Of a DNA stretch of 64,000 bases, positions 30,754 through 39,238 are shown piece by piece; position 1 is the first letter of the stretch, and each line of letters opens with the position of its first letter. Source of the stretch: Agaribacterium sp. ZY112 (GTDB lineage Bacteria; Pseudomonadota; Gammaproteobacteria; Pseudomonadales; Cellvibrionaceae); assembly GCF_041346925.1 (NCBI RefSeq), contig NZ_CP166840.1, positions 2,661,001-2,725,000 of the forward strand. The letters are read 5' to 3'. Under the pieces are notes generated by a model. That model saw nothing but the letters and a program-made list of their open reading frames with translations, had not been told where the DNA came from and ran no database searches. The position numbers and the translations under genes were made by a program.

Positions 30754-31167
30754 TTAGTGGTGCAAATAGCAGTCATCACCGTGCTCAAGAATGGCTGTAA
30801 GGATTCTCGAACGGGAGACTAGGCCAACCAGCTTGCCTTTTTCTACCACAGGATAATTGCGTGGTGTTTTATCCGCCATGCTTTCGGCGAGCTCGAGTAT
30901 GCTGGAATCCGGAGAGGTAATAGCCACATCTTTTGTCATCACGGAGGTGACGTTGGGGCTATCATCACAAAAAAATGCATCATTTAAGACTTCGCTCATG
31001 CAGTCTTGTTCGGAGACAAAGCCAATTAGGTGGTTCTGGGCGTCAACAACGGGGGCACCCGAGAGCTGTTCTTTAACTAAGTACTTAACAACATCACGTA
31101 CTGAGGCGGTATCTTTTACCGCGTGGGGGTTGTGATCCATATATTTACTGACATGAATTGACTGCAC
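30754..31167 (-). CDS. CBS-domain protein
   Basis: 137 residues, almost entirely two CBS motifs (~5-65 and ~75-135), the pair that binds adenine nucleotides in other proteins. No effector domain is attached, so it is a stand-alone CBS pair of unknown target. The start is the GTG at 31167, preceded by GGAGG at a spacing of 6; the longer in-frame ATG at 31194 lies upstream of that ribosome binding site. It ends in a His-rich tail (CYLHH). It is the last gene of the minus-strand group that begins near 34370, after a palindrome. Confidence 0.88.
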   Translation of the reverse strand: MQSIHVSKYMDHNPHAVKDTASVRDVVKYLVKEQLSGAPVVDAQNHLIGFVSEQDCMSEVLNDAFFCDDSPNVTSVMTKDVAITSPDSSILELAESMADKTPRNYPVVEKGKLVGLVSRSRILTAILEHGDDCYLHH

Positions 31168-31197
31168 GGCTAACCTCCAGCTAGGTGTGAGCAATCG

Positions 31198-31225
31198 AAA
31201 TAAGGGCTTTTAAAAGCCCTTATTT
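31198..31225. terminator. Perfect 28-bp palindrome between pdxJ and the CBS gene
   Basis: Arms AAATAAGGGCTTTT and its exact complement meet without a spacer. It lies 40 bp beyond the pdxJ stop and can form a hairpin ending in TTATTT, so partial termination is likely. An operator role for the CBS gene is the alternative. Confidence 0.55.
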
Positions 31226-31265
31226 AAGCTTTCATCTCAAGTAAGTATAGACAAGAATGTTGCTG

Positions 31266-32018
31266 CTAAATGCAAAGTTGAGCGTAGGCTTTTACTGCTT
31301 GGCTAAAGCCCAGATGTAAGGCATCGGCAGTGAGGGCGTGGCCGATACTGACTTCCGCAAGGTGGGGCAGTTGAGCATAAAGGACGAGGTTCTTAAGATT
31401 AAGATCGTGGCCGGCATTAATACCAAGCCCCAGCTTGTGAGCTGTTAGGGCTGCCTCCTTATGCTGTTGAAAGACAGCTTGAGCGGCAGGGTCACCTTGC
31501 TTAAAAGCCTCGGCGTAGGGGCCGGTGTAAAGCTCGATACGATCAGCCCCTGTTTCCGCAGCCAGTTTTATCTGCTCAACATCTGGATCCATAAACAAGC
31601 TTACGCGACAGCCCCAGCTTTGCAGCTGAGTAATAATAGGCTTTAAACGCTCACTATCTTGCTTGAGGTTGAAGCCGTGGTCCGAGGTAAGTTGGCTATT
31701 TGTGTCAGGCACTAAGGTGCATTGTGCGGGCCGGGCCGCTTCGACCAAGCTTAAGAAACCTGGGTAGCTGCCTTCAGCCTGACAAAAGGGGTTGCCTTCA
31801 ATATTGAACTCGACCTTATTTTTTAGTGCACATGTTGCAAGTAATGGAATGTCCGATGCACGAATATGGCGTTGATCAGGGCGAGGGTGGGCCGTAAGGC
31901 CTGCCGCGCCAGCTTCAAGTGCTAGCTCGGCAAACTCGATAAGATCGGGGTTATTGTCGGTACGAGAATTTCGCAGTAGGGCAATTTTATTTAAATTAAC
32001 ACTTAGGGCTGTGCTCAC
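31266..32018 (-). CDS. pdxJ: Pyridoxine 5'-phosphate synthase
   Basis: Makes pyridoxine 5'-phosphate from 1-deoxyxylulose 5-phosphate and 3-amino-1-hydroxyacetone phosphate. 250 residues from the GTG at 32018, 10 bp after the cyclophilin stop, which suggests translational coupling. Active-site motifs: TAHPRPDQRHI, the Glu in EFNIEGN and the His in INAGHDLN. The N-terminus ALSVNLNKIALLRNSR and the HPRPDQRHI variant resemble the PdxJ of Bacteroidetes rather than the usual gammaproteobacterial HLREDRRHI form. It is also not next to recO or acpS, the normal location. Confidence 0.92.
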   Translation of the reverse strand: MSTALSVNLNKIALLRNSRTDNNPDLIEFAELALEAGAAGLTAHPRPDQRHIRASDIPLLATCALKNKVEFNIEGNPFCQAEGSYPGFLSLVEAARPAQCTLVPDTNSQLTSDHGFNLKQDSERLKPIITQLQSWGCRVSLFMDPDVEQIKLAAETGADRIELYTGPYAEAFKQGDPAAQAVFQQHKEAALTAHKLGLGINAGHDLNLKNLVLYAQLPHLAEVSIGHALTADALHLGFSQAVKAYAQLCI

Positions 32019-32028
32019 TGATGGGGCC

Positions 32029-32637
32029 TTAATCTTTACGGTCTTCAATGCGATACGCTTTTTCAATGATCACAGGGTAGTTAGGGGCTTCTGGGCGGCT
32101 TCGGTAAAGCCCACGGGGCTCTCGCTCAATCTTTTTAACAACCTCAAAACCTTCAATGACTTTACCAAATACAGCATAACCGTCACTTTTTTGGGTGCGA
32201 GAAGCTTTGTAGCCGTAGTCTAAGTTTTCGTTGTATTTTAAGTTAATAAAAAATTGAGAGGTGGCGCTGTCTGGGTCAGAAGTGCGAGCCATGCTCAGGG
32301 TGGCCTCTAAATTATAAAGCCTGTTTTTGGCTTCATTTTTAATAGGTTCGTGGGTTTCTTTACGGCTGAAGTTGTAATCATAACCACCGGCCTGAACCAC
32401 AAAATTGGGCACAACTCGGTGAAAGATGATGCCAGTGTAAAAGCCTTCATCGACATAGCGTAAAAAGTTTTTTACGGTAATAGGAGCTTCATTTGGGTAG
32501 AGCTCAATGGTCATTTTGCCAAGCGAGGTTTGAAAAACAACCTGAGGATAGGGGCCTTTGGTCTTATTCTCTTTTGCGGCCCAAGCGTTCAGCGAAAGTA
32601 CAAGGCTAAATATGCTAATACATAGTATTCGAATCAT
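32029..32637 (-). CDS. Periplasmic cyclophilin-type peptidyl-prolyl isomerase
   Basis: 202 residues with a Sec signal peptide (~1-20, ending AWAAK) and one cyclophilin domain. The active-site Arg, Phe and Gln are visible in FHRVVPNFVVQAGGYD, with substrate-pocket residues in LSMARTSDPDSATSQFFINL. It catalyses cis-trans isomerisation of prolyl bonds in exported proteins. The ATG follows AGGAGC. Its closest named relative by layout is PpiA. Confidence 0.92.
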   Translation of the reverse strand: MIRILCISIFSLVLSLNAWAAKENKTKGPYPQVVFQTSLGKMTIELYPNEAPITVKNFLRYVDEGFYTGIIFHRVVPNFVVQAGGYDYNFSRKETHEPIKNEAKNRLYNLEATLSMARTSDPDSATSQFFINLKYNENLDYGYKASRTQKSDGYAVFGKVIEGFEVVKKIEREPRGLYRSRPEAPNYPVIIEKAYRIEDRKD

Positions 32638-32649
32638 AATGTGCTCCTA

Positions 32650-33330
32650 TTAAGCCCACTCAGAGTTGCGTTTTTTGGGGCGAAGTCGTGGAATAATGAC
32701 AGCGGCTAACATGCCGAGAATAACAAGCAATGCACCGTTATACATATAGCTTGAACGACGATCCGACTTTAAGGTGATGTTCTCGGCGTTTAAGCTATCG
32801 TTTTCAGTTTGTAATAATTTATGATCTTCTAATAGCTGTTGGTAGTTGCTATCAAGCTCTATCGCGCCGGAAGAAATACTCTTAATCCGATGCAGCTCCA
32901 TATTAAATTGCTGCTTTTCTTTTTCAGTTTGCAGTAATTGAGTTTTGGTCTTTTTAAGCTCTGTCGTTAAGGCTTTATTTTTTTCCAGTAGCTCGGCGGC
33001 TTTGGCAGACGATTTTTGACTCTTTTGTTGAGCCGCTGCTAGTTGTACCCCAGCAGTGGGTGACTGCAGTAAGTACTGCTCGGGCAGCCAACCTTCAATA
33101 CCACTTTGGGTTTTAATATGAAGCCAGCCGTCTTTTTTCTCTCCTAAACCCTCAACTTGGGTGCCACTGGCTAAACCTTTGTGCAAAATTCGGTGTTGAG
33201 AACTGGGGCCGCTTCGCAGGGGTACAAACAGTTTATCTTTTACCCACAAGCTCTCGGCTTGCAAGTGCACACTGCTTAAGGCGCTAACGCAGCTTGCTAT
33301 CGCAGTGGCGCAAACGATGCTTCTTTTCAC
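32650..33330 (-). CDS. SH3b-domain membrane protein of the YgiM/TIGR04211 type
   Basis: 226 residues: signal peptide (~1-25), bacterial SH3 domain (~28-90, KLFVPLRSGPSSQHRILHKG), a coiled coil rich in Lys, Glu and Leu (~100-190), a transmembrane helix (~196-215) and a short basic tail (RPKKRNSEWA). The GTG start overlaps the yciI stop by one base. The family sits in the inner membrane facing the periplasm; its function is not established, although a cell-wall role is usually suggested from the SH3b fold. Confidence 0.87.
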   Translation of the reverse strand: MKRSIVCATAIASCVSALSSVHLQAESLWVKDKLFVPLRSGPSSQHRILHKGLASGTQVEGLGEKKDGWLHIKTQSGIEGWLPEQYLLQSPTAGVQLAAAQQKSQKSSAKAAELLEKNKALTTELKKTKTQLLQTEKEKQQFNMELHRIKSISSGAIELDSNYQQLLEDHKLLQTENDSLNAENITLKSDRRSSYMYNGALLVILGMLAAVIIPRLRPKKRNSEWA

Positions 33331-33629
33331 TAGGGTAACACCTTCTTAAATGGTTTAACGGTCACGCTTTGGTAAACGCCAGCATCCATATAGGGGTCGG
33401 CATCGGCCCAGGCTTGGGCATCGCTCAAGCTGTTAAATTCGGCAACCACTAAGCTGCCTGTAAAGCCAGCGTCGCCAGGCTCATTGCTATCAATACCAGG
33501 ATGAGGCCCAGCAAGAATAAGGCGGCCTTCGTCGCGCAATACGTTTAAGCGGTCAATATGAGCAGGGCGAACTTGTTGGCGAAGCGGCAAGCTATTGGCA
33601 ACATCTTCACTAATAATGGCGTAAAGCAT
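33330..33629 (-). CDS. yciI: YciI family protein
   Basis: 99-residue ferredoxin-like protein of the YciI/YCII family, with the conserved His in [16 protein letters not shown], then [10 protein letters not shown] and the Asp in [13 protein letters not shown]. Family members are small dimeric enzymes of uncertain reaction. The position next to a multi-pass membrane protein and the divergent PHP gene matches the Pseudomonas arrangement. Confidence 0.9.
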   Translation of the reverse strand: MLYAIISEDVANSLPLRQQVRPAHIDRLNVLRDEGRLILAGPHPGIDSNEPGDAGFTGSLVVAEFNSLSDAQAWADADPYMDAGVYQSVTVKPFKKVLP

Positions 33630-33638
33630 GGTGAATCC

Positions 33639-34370
33639 TTATTTTTGTTCGTTGAATACATCTTCGAGCTCTAAGCCCGTCAGACGTGTAATGCGGCGAA
33701 ACAAATAAAACATGGCCGCAAACATGACGGTAATGCTGGGTACAACAATGACAACATAGCTGTAAGCGGTCATTTTTCCGAGTTCTTCAGCAAAGGCTTC
33801 GGTGCCAGGACTGCTGACTACGATGAGTTTTGCTAGTACATAGTTCAATACTGCTGAAAGAAAAAACGATGCGGCCACCAAATAAGAAGCGATAACTAGG
33901 GCGCGTTCAAAAGCCACTTCGTTGCCTCGCTCCTTGAGTTGCTGGGCGATCCTCTGAGTTTGCAGAACCTTGTCGTTATAGAGAAATACTTTGACCAGCG
34001 GGTAGCGGGTATAGCTCGAGATTAAGGTGGCTATGCCAATAAGGGCAGGAATACTGGCCTCTTTAATCGCTATATATTGGGGGGGCAGCTCTAATAAGCT
34101 AATACCGCCGGTAAGGAAGACGCTGACGACCCCGAGGGCTGAGAAAAAATTAAGCTTCTTTTCGCGGAAATAATCAGCAATACCATAAACAATCGGAAAC
34201 GCGAGGGCGACGACAATAGACAGTTTGGGGCCTAAGTGGTCTTCACCGCTGAGTTTAGTCAGGATTAAAGTGGGAATAATGATGTTTAAGGCAAGGTTAA
34301 GCAGTAAACTCTCTTTCTTGGGCTTATTATTCGGTTTACTGTCATTGTTAGTCATAGAGTTGTTGTCCAA
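33639..34370 (-). CDS. Multi-pass membrane protein, VC0807-like
   Basis: 243 residues. A polar Asn/Lys-rich N-terminus (~1-20) precedes about six hydrophobic helices (e.g. ~22-40, 47-66, 75-95, 104-122, 155-180, 200-226). It resembles the VC0807 family of unknown function. It occupies the place where Pseudomonas has the septation protein YciB, but I see no convincing YciB sequence similarity. It is first in a minus-strand run with yciI and the SH3 gene and is divergent from rnm. Confidence 0.7.
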   Translation of the reverse strand: MDNNSMTNNDSKPNNKPKKESLLLNLALNIIIPTLILTKLSGEDHLGPKLSIVVALAFPIVYGIADYFREKKLNFFSALGVVSVFLTGGISLLELPPQYIAIKEASIPALIGIATLISSYTRYPLVKVFLYNDKVLQTQRIAQQLKERGNEVAFERALVIASYLVAASFFLSAVLNYVLAKLIVVSSPGTEAFAEELGKMTAYSYVVIVVPSITVMFAAMFYLFRRITRLTGLELEDVFNEQK

Positions 34371-34441
34371 GTAGCTGGCCTTGCCAGCCTAATAATTTAA
34401 GTCAGCTTAAGGCTGAATCACATTTAACCCGAGAAAGACTT

Positions 34442-35281
34442 ATGTCAGAGCCTTGTTACGACCTTCATTGCCACAGTTCTCAGTCGGACGGTATTTTACG
34501 TCCTGCAGAGCTGCTGTCGAGGGCCAAAAGCCAAGGTGTGACAACTTTAGCTTTAACTGATCACGATACGATCAGCGGATTACCCGAAGCTACCGTTCAG
34601 GCAGAGTTAGAAGGTATAGACTTAATAACGGGTGTAGAGTTCTCCTGTCTTTGGTATGGACGCAACATTCACGTATTGGCATTAAACTTTGATGCCAGCC
34701 ATAGCGCTATTCAGGCACTGACTGAACTTCAGTTGCAAAGGCGTATAGAGCGCAGTGAAGTGATTGCGAGTAAGCTAGAAAAACTCGGCTTTATAGGTAT
34801 CTTGCAGGCGGCGCAGGCCAAGGCAGATGGTGCCATTATTGGTCGACCTCACTTTGCTCAGGCGATGATCGACACGGGTAAAGTCAAAGATGTAGCACAT
34901 GCATTTAAGCAATTTTTAGGTGCTGGCAAGGTTGGAGATGTGAAGCTTCAGTGGCCTGATTTTGATGATGTGACGCAAGCTTGCTCAGCCGCTGGAGGCC
35001 AGGCGGTGCTTGCTCATCCGCTTAAATATAAAATGACACGTACTAAACTATGTAGCATGATCGATGACTTTAAAGAAAGTGGTGGTCAAGGTATTGAGGT
35101 TGTTAGCGGTTTGCAAACCCCACAGCAAACCGGTGATATGGCCCGTTTAGCCAATAAATACGAGTTGCTTGCCTCATGCGGCAGTGATTTTCATGCCCCT
35201 AGTGGCTATAACGCGGACTTGGGGCAAATCTCGGCGTTGCCACAGTCGGTAGAGCCTATTTGGCAGCAGTGGTCGGTTTAG
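34442..35281 (+). CDS. rnm: PHP-domain phosphoesterase, RNase AM-type 5'-3' exonuclease
   Basis: 279 residues. PHP metal-binding motifs: DLHCHSSQSDG near the N-terminus, ALTDHDTISGL, the Glu in GVEFSC, AHPLKY and GSDFH near the C-terminus. E. coli YciV (RNase AM) of this family matures the 5' ends of rRNA and removes nucleotides from short RNAs. The older name trpH reflects position near trp genes, which are not present here. It starts the rnm-yciO-scpA-scpB-rluB run conserved in gammaproteobacteria. Confidence 0.9.
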   Translation: MSEPCYDLHCHSSQSDGILRPAELLSRAKSQGVTTLALTDHDTISGLPEATVQAELEGIDLITGVEFSCLWYGRNIHVLALNFDASHSAIQALTELQLQRRIERSEVIASKLEKLGFIGILQAAQAKADGAIIGRPHFAQAMIDTGKVKDVAHAFKQFLGAGKVGDVKLQWPDFDDVTQACSAAGGQAVLAHPLKYKMTRTKLCSMIDDFKESGGQGIEVVSGLQTPQQTGDMARLANKYELLASCGSDFHAPSGYNADLGQISALPQSVEPIWQQWSV

Positions 35282-35315
35282 ATAAAAGCCGTACAGATAA
35301 GATAAGAAGGAACAC

Positions 35316-35945
35316 ATGTCTCAGTTTTTTAGTATTCATCCAGAAAACCCACAAGCGCGCTTGATTGACCAAGCTGTGGCTATTTTGCGCAAGGGCGGCT
35401 TAATTGCTTACCCCACAGATTCCGCTTATGCGCTTGGTTGCCATATTGGTGATAAAGCTGCGCTTGATCGTATTCGCTCCATACGTCAGCTAGATAAGCA
35501 CCACAATTTCACTTTGGTTTGCCGTGATTTAAGTGAGTTGGCTAATTATGCACGTGTTGATAACGCGGATTACCGCCTTATTAAAAGTAAAACTCCAGGG
35601 CCTTATACCTTTATTCTAACCGCGACATCCGAGGTGCCTAAACGCTTGCAGCACCCTAAGCGTAAGACTTTAGGTTTGCGTGTTCCGGATAATAAAATCG
35701 CTTTGGCGATCATGGAGGCGCTTGGTGAGCCGTTAATGACAAGCTCCTTGATTCTACCTGGTGATGAGCAGCCCTTAACAGATCCCTACGATATTCGTGA
35801 AACCCTCGAGCATCAGCTCGACTTGGTGATTGACGGGGGGTATTGTGGCATGGAACCTACTACGGTAATCGATCTGACGGGTGACGAACCAAAACTCTTG
35901 CGCCAAGGTTGTGGGGCTGTTGAAGAGGGCGAATATCTTTCTTAG
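35316..35945 (+). CDS. yciO: YciO-type Sua5/YrdC family protein
   Basis: 209 residues of the threonylcarbamoyl-AMP synthase fold, with the nucleotide-binding region KGGLIAYPTDSAYALGC and the KRKTLGLRVPDN motif. YciO proteins are close relatives of TsaC and may make threonylcarbamoyl-AMP for tRNA t6A, but in E. coli the essential activity belongs to TsaC. The ATG follows AAGGA. It lies 34 bp after rnm. Confidence 0.92.
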   Translation: MSQFFSIHPENPQARLIDQAVAILRKGGLIAYPTDSAYALGCHIGDKAALDRIRSIRQLDKHHNFTLVCRDLSELANYARVDNADYRLIKSKTPGPYTFILTATSEVPKRLQHPKRKTLGLRVPDNKIALAIMEALGEPLMTSSLILPGDEQPLTDPYDIRETLEHQLDLVIDGGYCGMEPTTVIDLTGDEPKLLRQGCGAVEEGEYLS

Positions 35946-36007
35946 GAAAGCGTTGCTATTCCCGCTATAATGGGCGTTTTGCTAGCGCCCTGCGCGGAGA
36001 ATACCCT

Positions 36008-36934
36008 TTGTCAGAAACCACGGAATCTGAACCTCTAGAATCACAAGATACGAGTGTTGCGCCTGAAAGCCAAACTGTGCCTGAATCTTCAGATGCACAG
36101 CCGCAGGCTGATGTCAGTGCAAAACCTGAGTCCGACTCTGTTCAGCCTGAACAAGGTGAAATGCCTTTTGCGGTTGTCGAAGGTAAGGCGCTGACTGAGC
36201 TTCCTAAAGATCTGTATATCCCACCTGACGCGCTTGAAGTTATTCTTGAGGCCTTTGAAGGGCCTTTAGATTTATTACTTTATCTTATCCGTAAACAGAA
36301 CCTAGATATTCTCTCTATCAATGTGAGTGAAATCACTCGTCAATACGTTGCTTATGTTGAGATGATGCAAAATATGCAGTTTGAATTAGCTGCTGAATAT
36401 CTGGTGATGGCAGCTATGTTGGCGGAAATTAAATCGCGCATGTTATTGCCTCGTTCTAACGAAGGTGAAGATGAAGATGAGGAAGACCCTCGTGCTCAGT
36501 TAATTCGACGTTTACAAGAGTACGAGCGCTTTAAAAAGGCAGCAGAAGATATTGATGAAATGCCGCGTATGCATCGTGATCTCCATGTGGCTAAAGCCGA
36601 GGGGCCGGATCGAAATTCAACTCGTCCAGATCCTGAGGTGGATATCAAAGAATTACTGTTGGCTTTATCAGAAGTGATGCGTCGTGCAGATTTATTCGAA
36701 AGCCACCAAATTCAGAAAGAAAAACTGAGTACTCGCCAGCGTATGACCGAAGTGCTAGATCGACTTCGCGGCCGCCAATTCACCCCTTTTGTTAGCTTGT
36801 TTACTCATGAAGAGGGGCGCTTAGGGGTGGTAGTGACATTTTTGGCCGTCATGGAATTAGTCAAAGAAAAACTGGTGGAAATTGTACAAACAGAGGCCTT
36901 TGGGGCTATTCATGTCAAAGCCAAATCGGAATAG
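36008..36934 (+). CDS. scpA: Segregation and condensation protein A
   Basis: Kleisin partner of the SMC-ScpAB chromosome-condensing complex. 308 residues: an acidic, disordered N-terminal ~70 (Glu/Ser/Gln rich), then the ScpA core from FEGPLDLLLYLIRKQNLD to the C-terminal winged-helix stretch VVVTFLAVMELVKEKL. The start is a TTG at 36008, 8 bp after CGGAGA. 20 bp separate it from scpB. Confidence 0.95.
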   Translation: MSETTESEPLESQDTSVAPESQTVPESSDAQPQADVSAKPESDSVQPEQGEMPFAVVEGKALTELPKDLYIPPDALEVILEAFEGPLDLLLYLIRKQNLDILSINVSEITRQYVAYVEMMQNMQFELAAEYLVMAAMLAEIKSRMLLPRSNEGEDEDEEDPRAQLIRRLQEYERFKKAAEDIDEMPRMHRDLHVAKAEGPDRNSTRPDPEVDIKELLLALSEVMRRADLFESHQIQKEKLSTRQRMTEVLDRLRGRQFTPFVSLFTHEEGRLGVVVTFLAVMELVKEKLVEIVQTEAFGAIHVKAKSE

Positions 36935-36954
36935 GGTGTAGGCAGGTAAAAACA

Positions 36955-38256
36955 ATGACAGATGAAGACATAAAAAACGAAGCACAGCCCGAAGAGGCAG
37001 AGTCTGAGGTCCTTACCAAAGAAGCAGAGCTTGAAGCTTCCGAACAAGAAAGTGAAGACAACGACGCGATTGAAGAAATTGATAGTAAAACCTTGGCAGC
37101 TGCAGAGAAGCGTGCGCGAGCTTTAAGTGATGAAGAAAAGCAAGCCAAGCTTAAGAGTTTAAAGCCCATACTTGAAGGCGCCTTATTAGCTTTGGGCGAA
37201 GCGATGCCGCTGAAACGTATGCAGAGCTTATTTGAAGAACATGAAATACCGTCAAAGGGCTTACTGTTAGAAGCTCTGAATATGATTCAAGGCGATTGTG
37301 ATGGGCGCGGTTTTGCCTTAGTCGAAGTGGGCTCGGGCTGGCGCTTTCAGGTACGAGAAGACTACGCTCCTTGGGTCAATCGCTTATGGGATGAGAAGCC
37401 GCAAAAATACAGCCGAGCTTTATTAGAAACCTTGGCTTTGATTGCTTACAGGCAGCCTCTAACTCGTGGTGATATTGAAGAAGTGCGCGGTGTTGCCGTC
37501 AGCTCTCATATTATGAAAACCTTAACTGAGCGCGAATGGGTGAAAATTGTTGGTCATAGGGATGTACCCGGGCGACCAGCCTTATATGCAACCACCCGCC
37601 AGTTTCTCGATTATTTTGGTTTAAAGAGTTTGGATGAGCTACCAAGCCTTGGCGAGCTAAAAGACATAGACAGTTTAAATGCTGACTTAGAACTCGATGA
37701 GAAAAAACCGGATACCGCTATTAGCTCTGATGATCTTGCTCCTAAGCCAATTGATTTTTCACAAGTTGAAGAAATTGAAGACCCGCAGGACGAATCAGAG
37801 GAGCAGAACACGGATTCGCAGCCTTCCGAACTCGCTGGTTCACAAGAGCAGGACGGTGACAAAGAGCAAGCTTCAACGGAGAGCGAAGCAGAGCATTCTA
37901 GTGATGACAGTTTAGAACATCACTTGGATGAGAGTTTAGATGGAGGTGAGGAGCAGCATCGTGATGAGCAAAATATCGATGCTGCGGATGCAGAGCCAGA
38001 AAATATCAATGACGAGCAAGTCGCCTCTGGCTTTGAAAAAGAGCAGAGCTTAGTTGATCAGCAAAACGAAGTGGATGATGTCAGTGTTGATGAATTGACT
38101 ACTGAACTTGAGCAGGAAAATGATGAAGCGCTAGCTCATGTCGCTAGTGAAAATGAGGGCGAGCCTTTACAAAAGCGTGAAGAGCCCGCCGCTGAAAATA
38201 GTTTATTTGGCAGTGTCACTGCCGACTTATATCAAGAAGATAAAGACGATGAGTGA
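36955..38256 (+). CDS. scpB: Segregation and condensation protein B with long acidic tail
   Basis: Second non-SMC subunit of the condensin. The winged-helix core is at ~60-240 (LEGALLALGEAMPLKRM, LETLALIAYRQPLTRGDIEEVRG, GHRDVPGRPALYATT). Flanking segments are unusual: a ~55-residue acidic N-terminal extension and a ~190-residue C-terminal tail (~240-433) very rich in Glu, Asp, Gln and Ser with no recognisable fold. Typical ScpB is near 200-250 residues. The stop overlaps the rluB start by 8 bp, so translation is coupled. Confidence 0.94.
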   Translation: MTDEDIKNEAQPEEAESEVLTKEAELEASEQESEDNDAIEEIDSKTLAAAEKRARALSDEEKQAKLKSLKPILEGALLALGEAMPLKRMQSLFEEHEIPSKGLLLEALNMIQGDCDGRGFALVEVGSGWRFQVREDYAPWVNRLWDEKPQKYSRALLETLALIAYRQPLTRGDIEEVRGVAVSSHIMKTLTEREWVKIVGHRDVPGRPALYATTRQFLDYFGLKSLDELPSLGELKDIDSLNADLELDEKKPDTAISSDDLAPKPIDFSQVEEIEDPQDESEEQNTDSQPSELAGSQEQDGDKEQASTESEAEHSSDDSLEHHLDESLDGGEEQHRDEQNIDAADAEPENINDEQVASGFEKEQSLVDQQNEVDDVSVDELTTELEQENDEALAHVASENEGEPLQKREEPAAENSLFGSVTADLYQEDKDDE

Positions 38257-39142
38257 TAACGAAAAAATTGAAGTTGCAGAGCAGCCAGAAGAAAAACCAG
38301 AAGGTGAAAAACTGCAAAAAGTACTGGCTCGTTGTGGTTTAGGTTCGCGTCGCGAACTTGAGCGAGAGATTGCTGCGGGTAAAGTCACGGTCAATGGTAC
38401 CCTTGCAAAACTCGGTGATCGCGTTAATTTGGAAGACACTGTGGAGCTTAATGGCAAGCGTGTACGCTTGGCCGCTGCAGATGAAGATACACGTGTATTA
38501 CTTTACAACAAGCCAGAAGGGGAAATTTGTACGCGCAATGACCCTGAAGGCCGACGCACTGTATTTGATAAATTACCGCGTGTTAATAGCGGTCGCTGGA
38601 TCCAAATTGGTCGTTTAGATATTAATACTTCAGGCTTATTGTTGTTCACCAATAGTGGTGACTTGGCTAATAAGCTAATGCACCCTTCATCTGAAATTGA
38701 TAGAGAATATTTGGTACGTGTTCGCGGTGAACTAACAGATGAGATGCGAACGAGTTTGTTAAGTGGTGTTGAACTTGAAGATGGCAAAGCCTGTTTTACT
38801 GATATTGCCGAGTCGCCAAATAACGAAGAAGGTGCATCACATAATTGGTATTACTGTGCCTTGATGGAAGGCCGAAATCGCGAAGTGCGCCGTTTATGGG
38901 AAAGCCAAGGTTTAACCGTAACCCGACTTAAACGTGTACGCTTTGGTAATATTTTTGTGCCTTCGCACGTGCGTGTTGGCCAGTGGATTGAGCTTAGCTA
39001 TAAAGAGCTGAGAGAACTGCATGAAACCGCCGGTTTACCTGCGCCGAAAAAACGCCGCTTCCAACAGAGCCTTCAAGATAAGCGCGAGCGCCATATTAGA
39101 AAATTAAGGTCATCGTCTAAAGGCAGTCGTAATTCGCGTTAA
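38249..39142 (+). CDS. rluB: 23S rRNA pseudouridine(2605) synthase
   Basis: 297 residues starting MSDNEKIEV. The start lies inside the end of scpB and replaces a longer in-frame ORF start at 38138 that would lie wholly within scpB. S4 RNA-binding domain (~22-80, KLQKVLARCGLGSRRELE), then the pseudouridine synthase domain with the catalytic Asp in GRLDINTSGLLLFT and the RluB/E/F motif GRNREVRRLWESQG. The C-terminal ~35 residues are basic, typical of rRNA-modifying RluB. Located after scpB as in many proteobacteria. Confidence 0.94.
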   Translation: MSDNEKIEVAEQPEEKPEGEKLQKVLARCGLGSRRELEREIAAGKVTVNGTLAKLGDRVNLEDTVELNGKRVRLAAADEDTRVLLYNKPEGEICTRNDPEGRRTVFDKLPRVNSGRWIQIGRLDINTSGLLLFTNSGDLANKLMHPSSEIDREYLVRVRGELTDEMRTSLLSGVELEDGKACFTDIAESPNNEEGASHNWYYCALMEGRNREVRRLWESQGLTVTRLKRVRFGNIFVPSHVRVGQWIELSYKELRELHETAGLPAPKKRRFQQSLQDKRERHIRKLRSSSKGSRNSR

Positions 39143-39168
39143 GAGTTAGTTTACTTTCAGCTCTTAGC

Positions 39169-39205
39169 AAAAAGCCCGCGTATTGAAAAATACGCGGGCT
39201 TTTTA
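39169..39205. terminator. Bidirectional terminator between rluB and the GH2 gene
   Basis: 14-bp perfect stem AAAAAGCCCGCGTA / TACGCGGGCTTTTT with an 8-base loop. It serves both convergent genes. Confidence 0.93.
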
Positions 39206-39238
39206 TTGTCAGCTTTTTTAGCCTATAAACGATAGAAA

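Noticed and set aside
38138..38248. Longer RluB start inside scpB
   Set aside because: The extension is a shadow of the ScpB acidic tail; the overlapping ATGAGTGA junction at 38249 is a typical coupled start.
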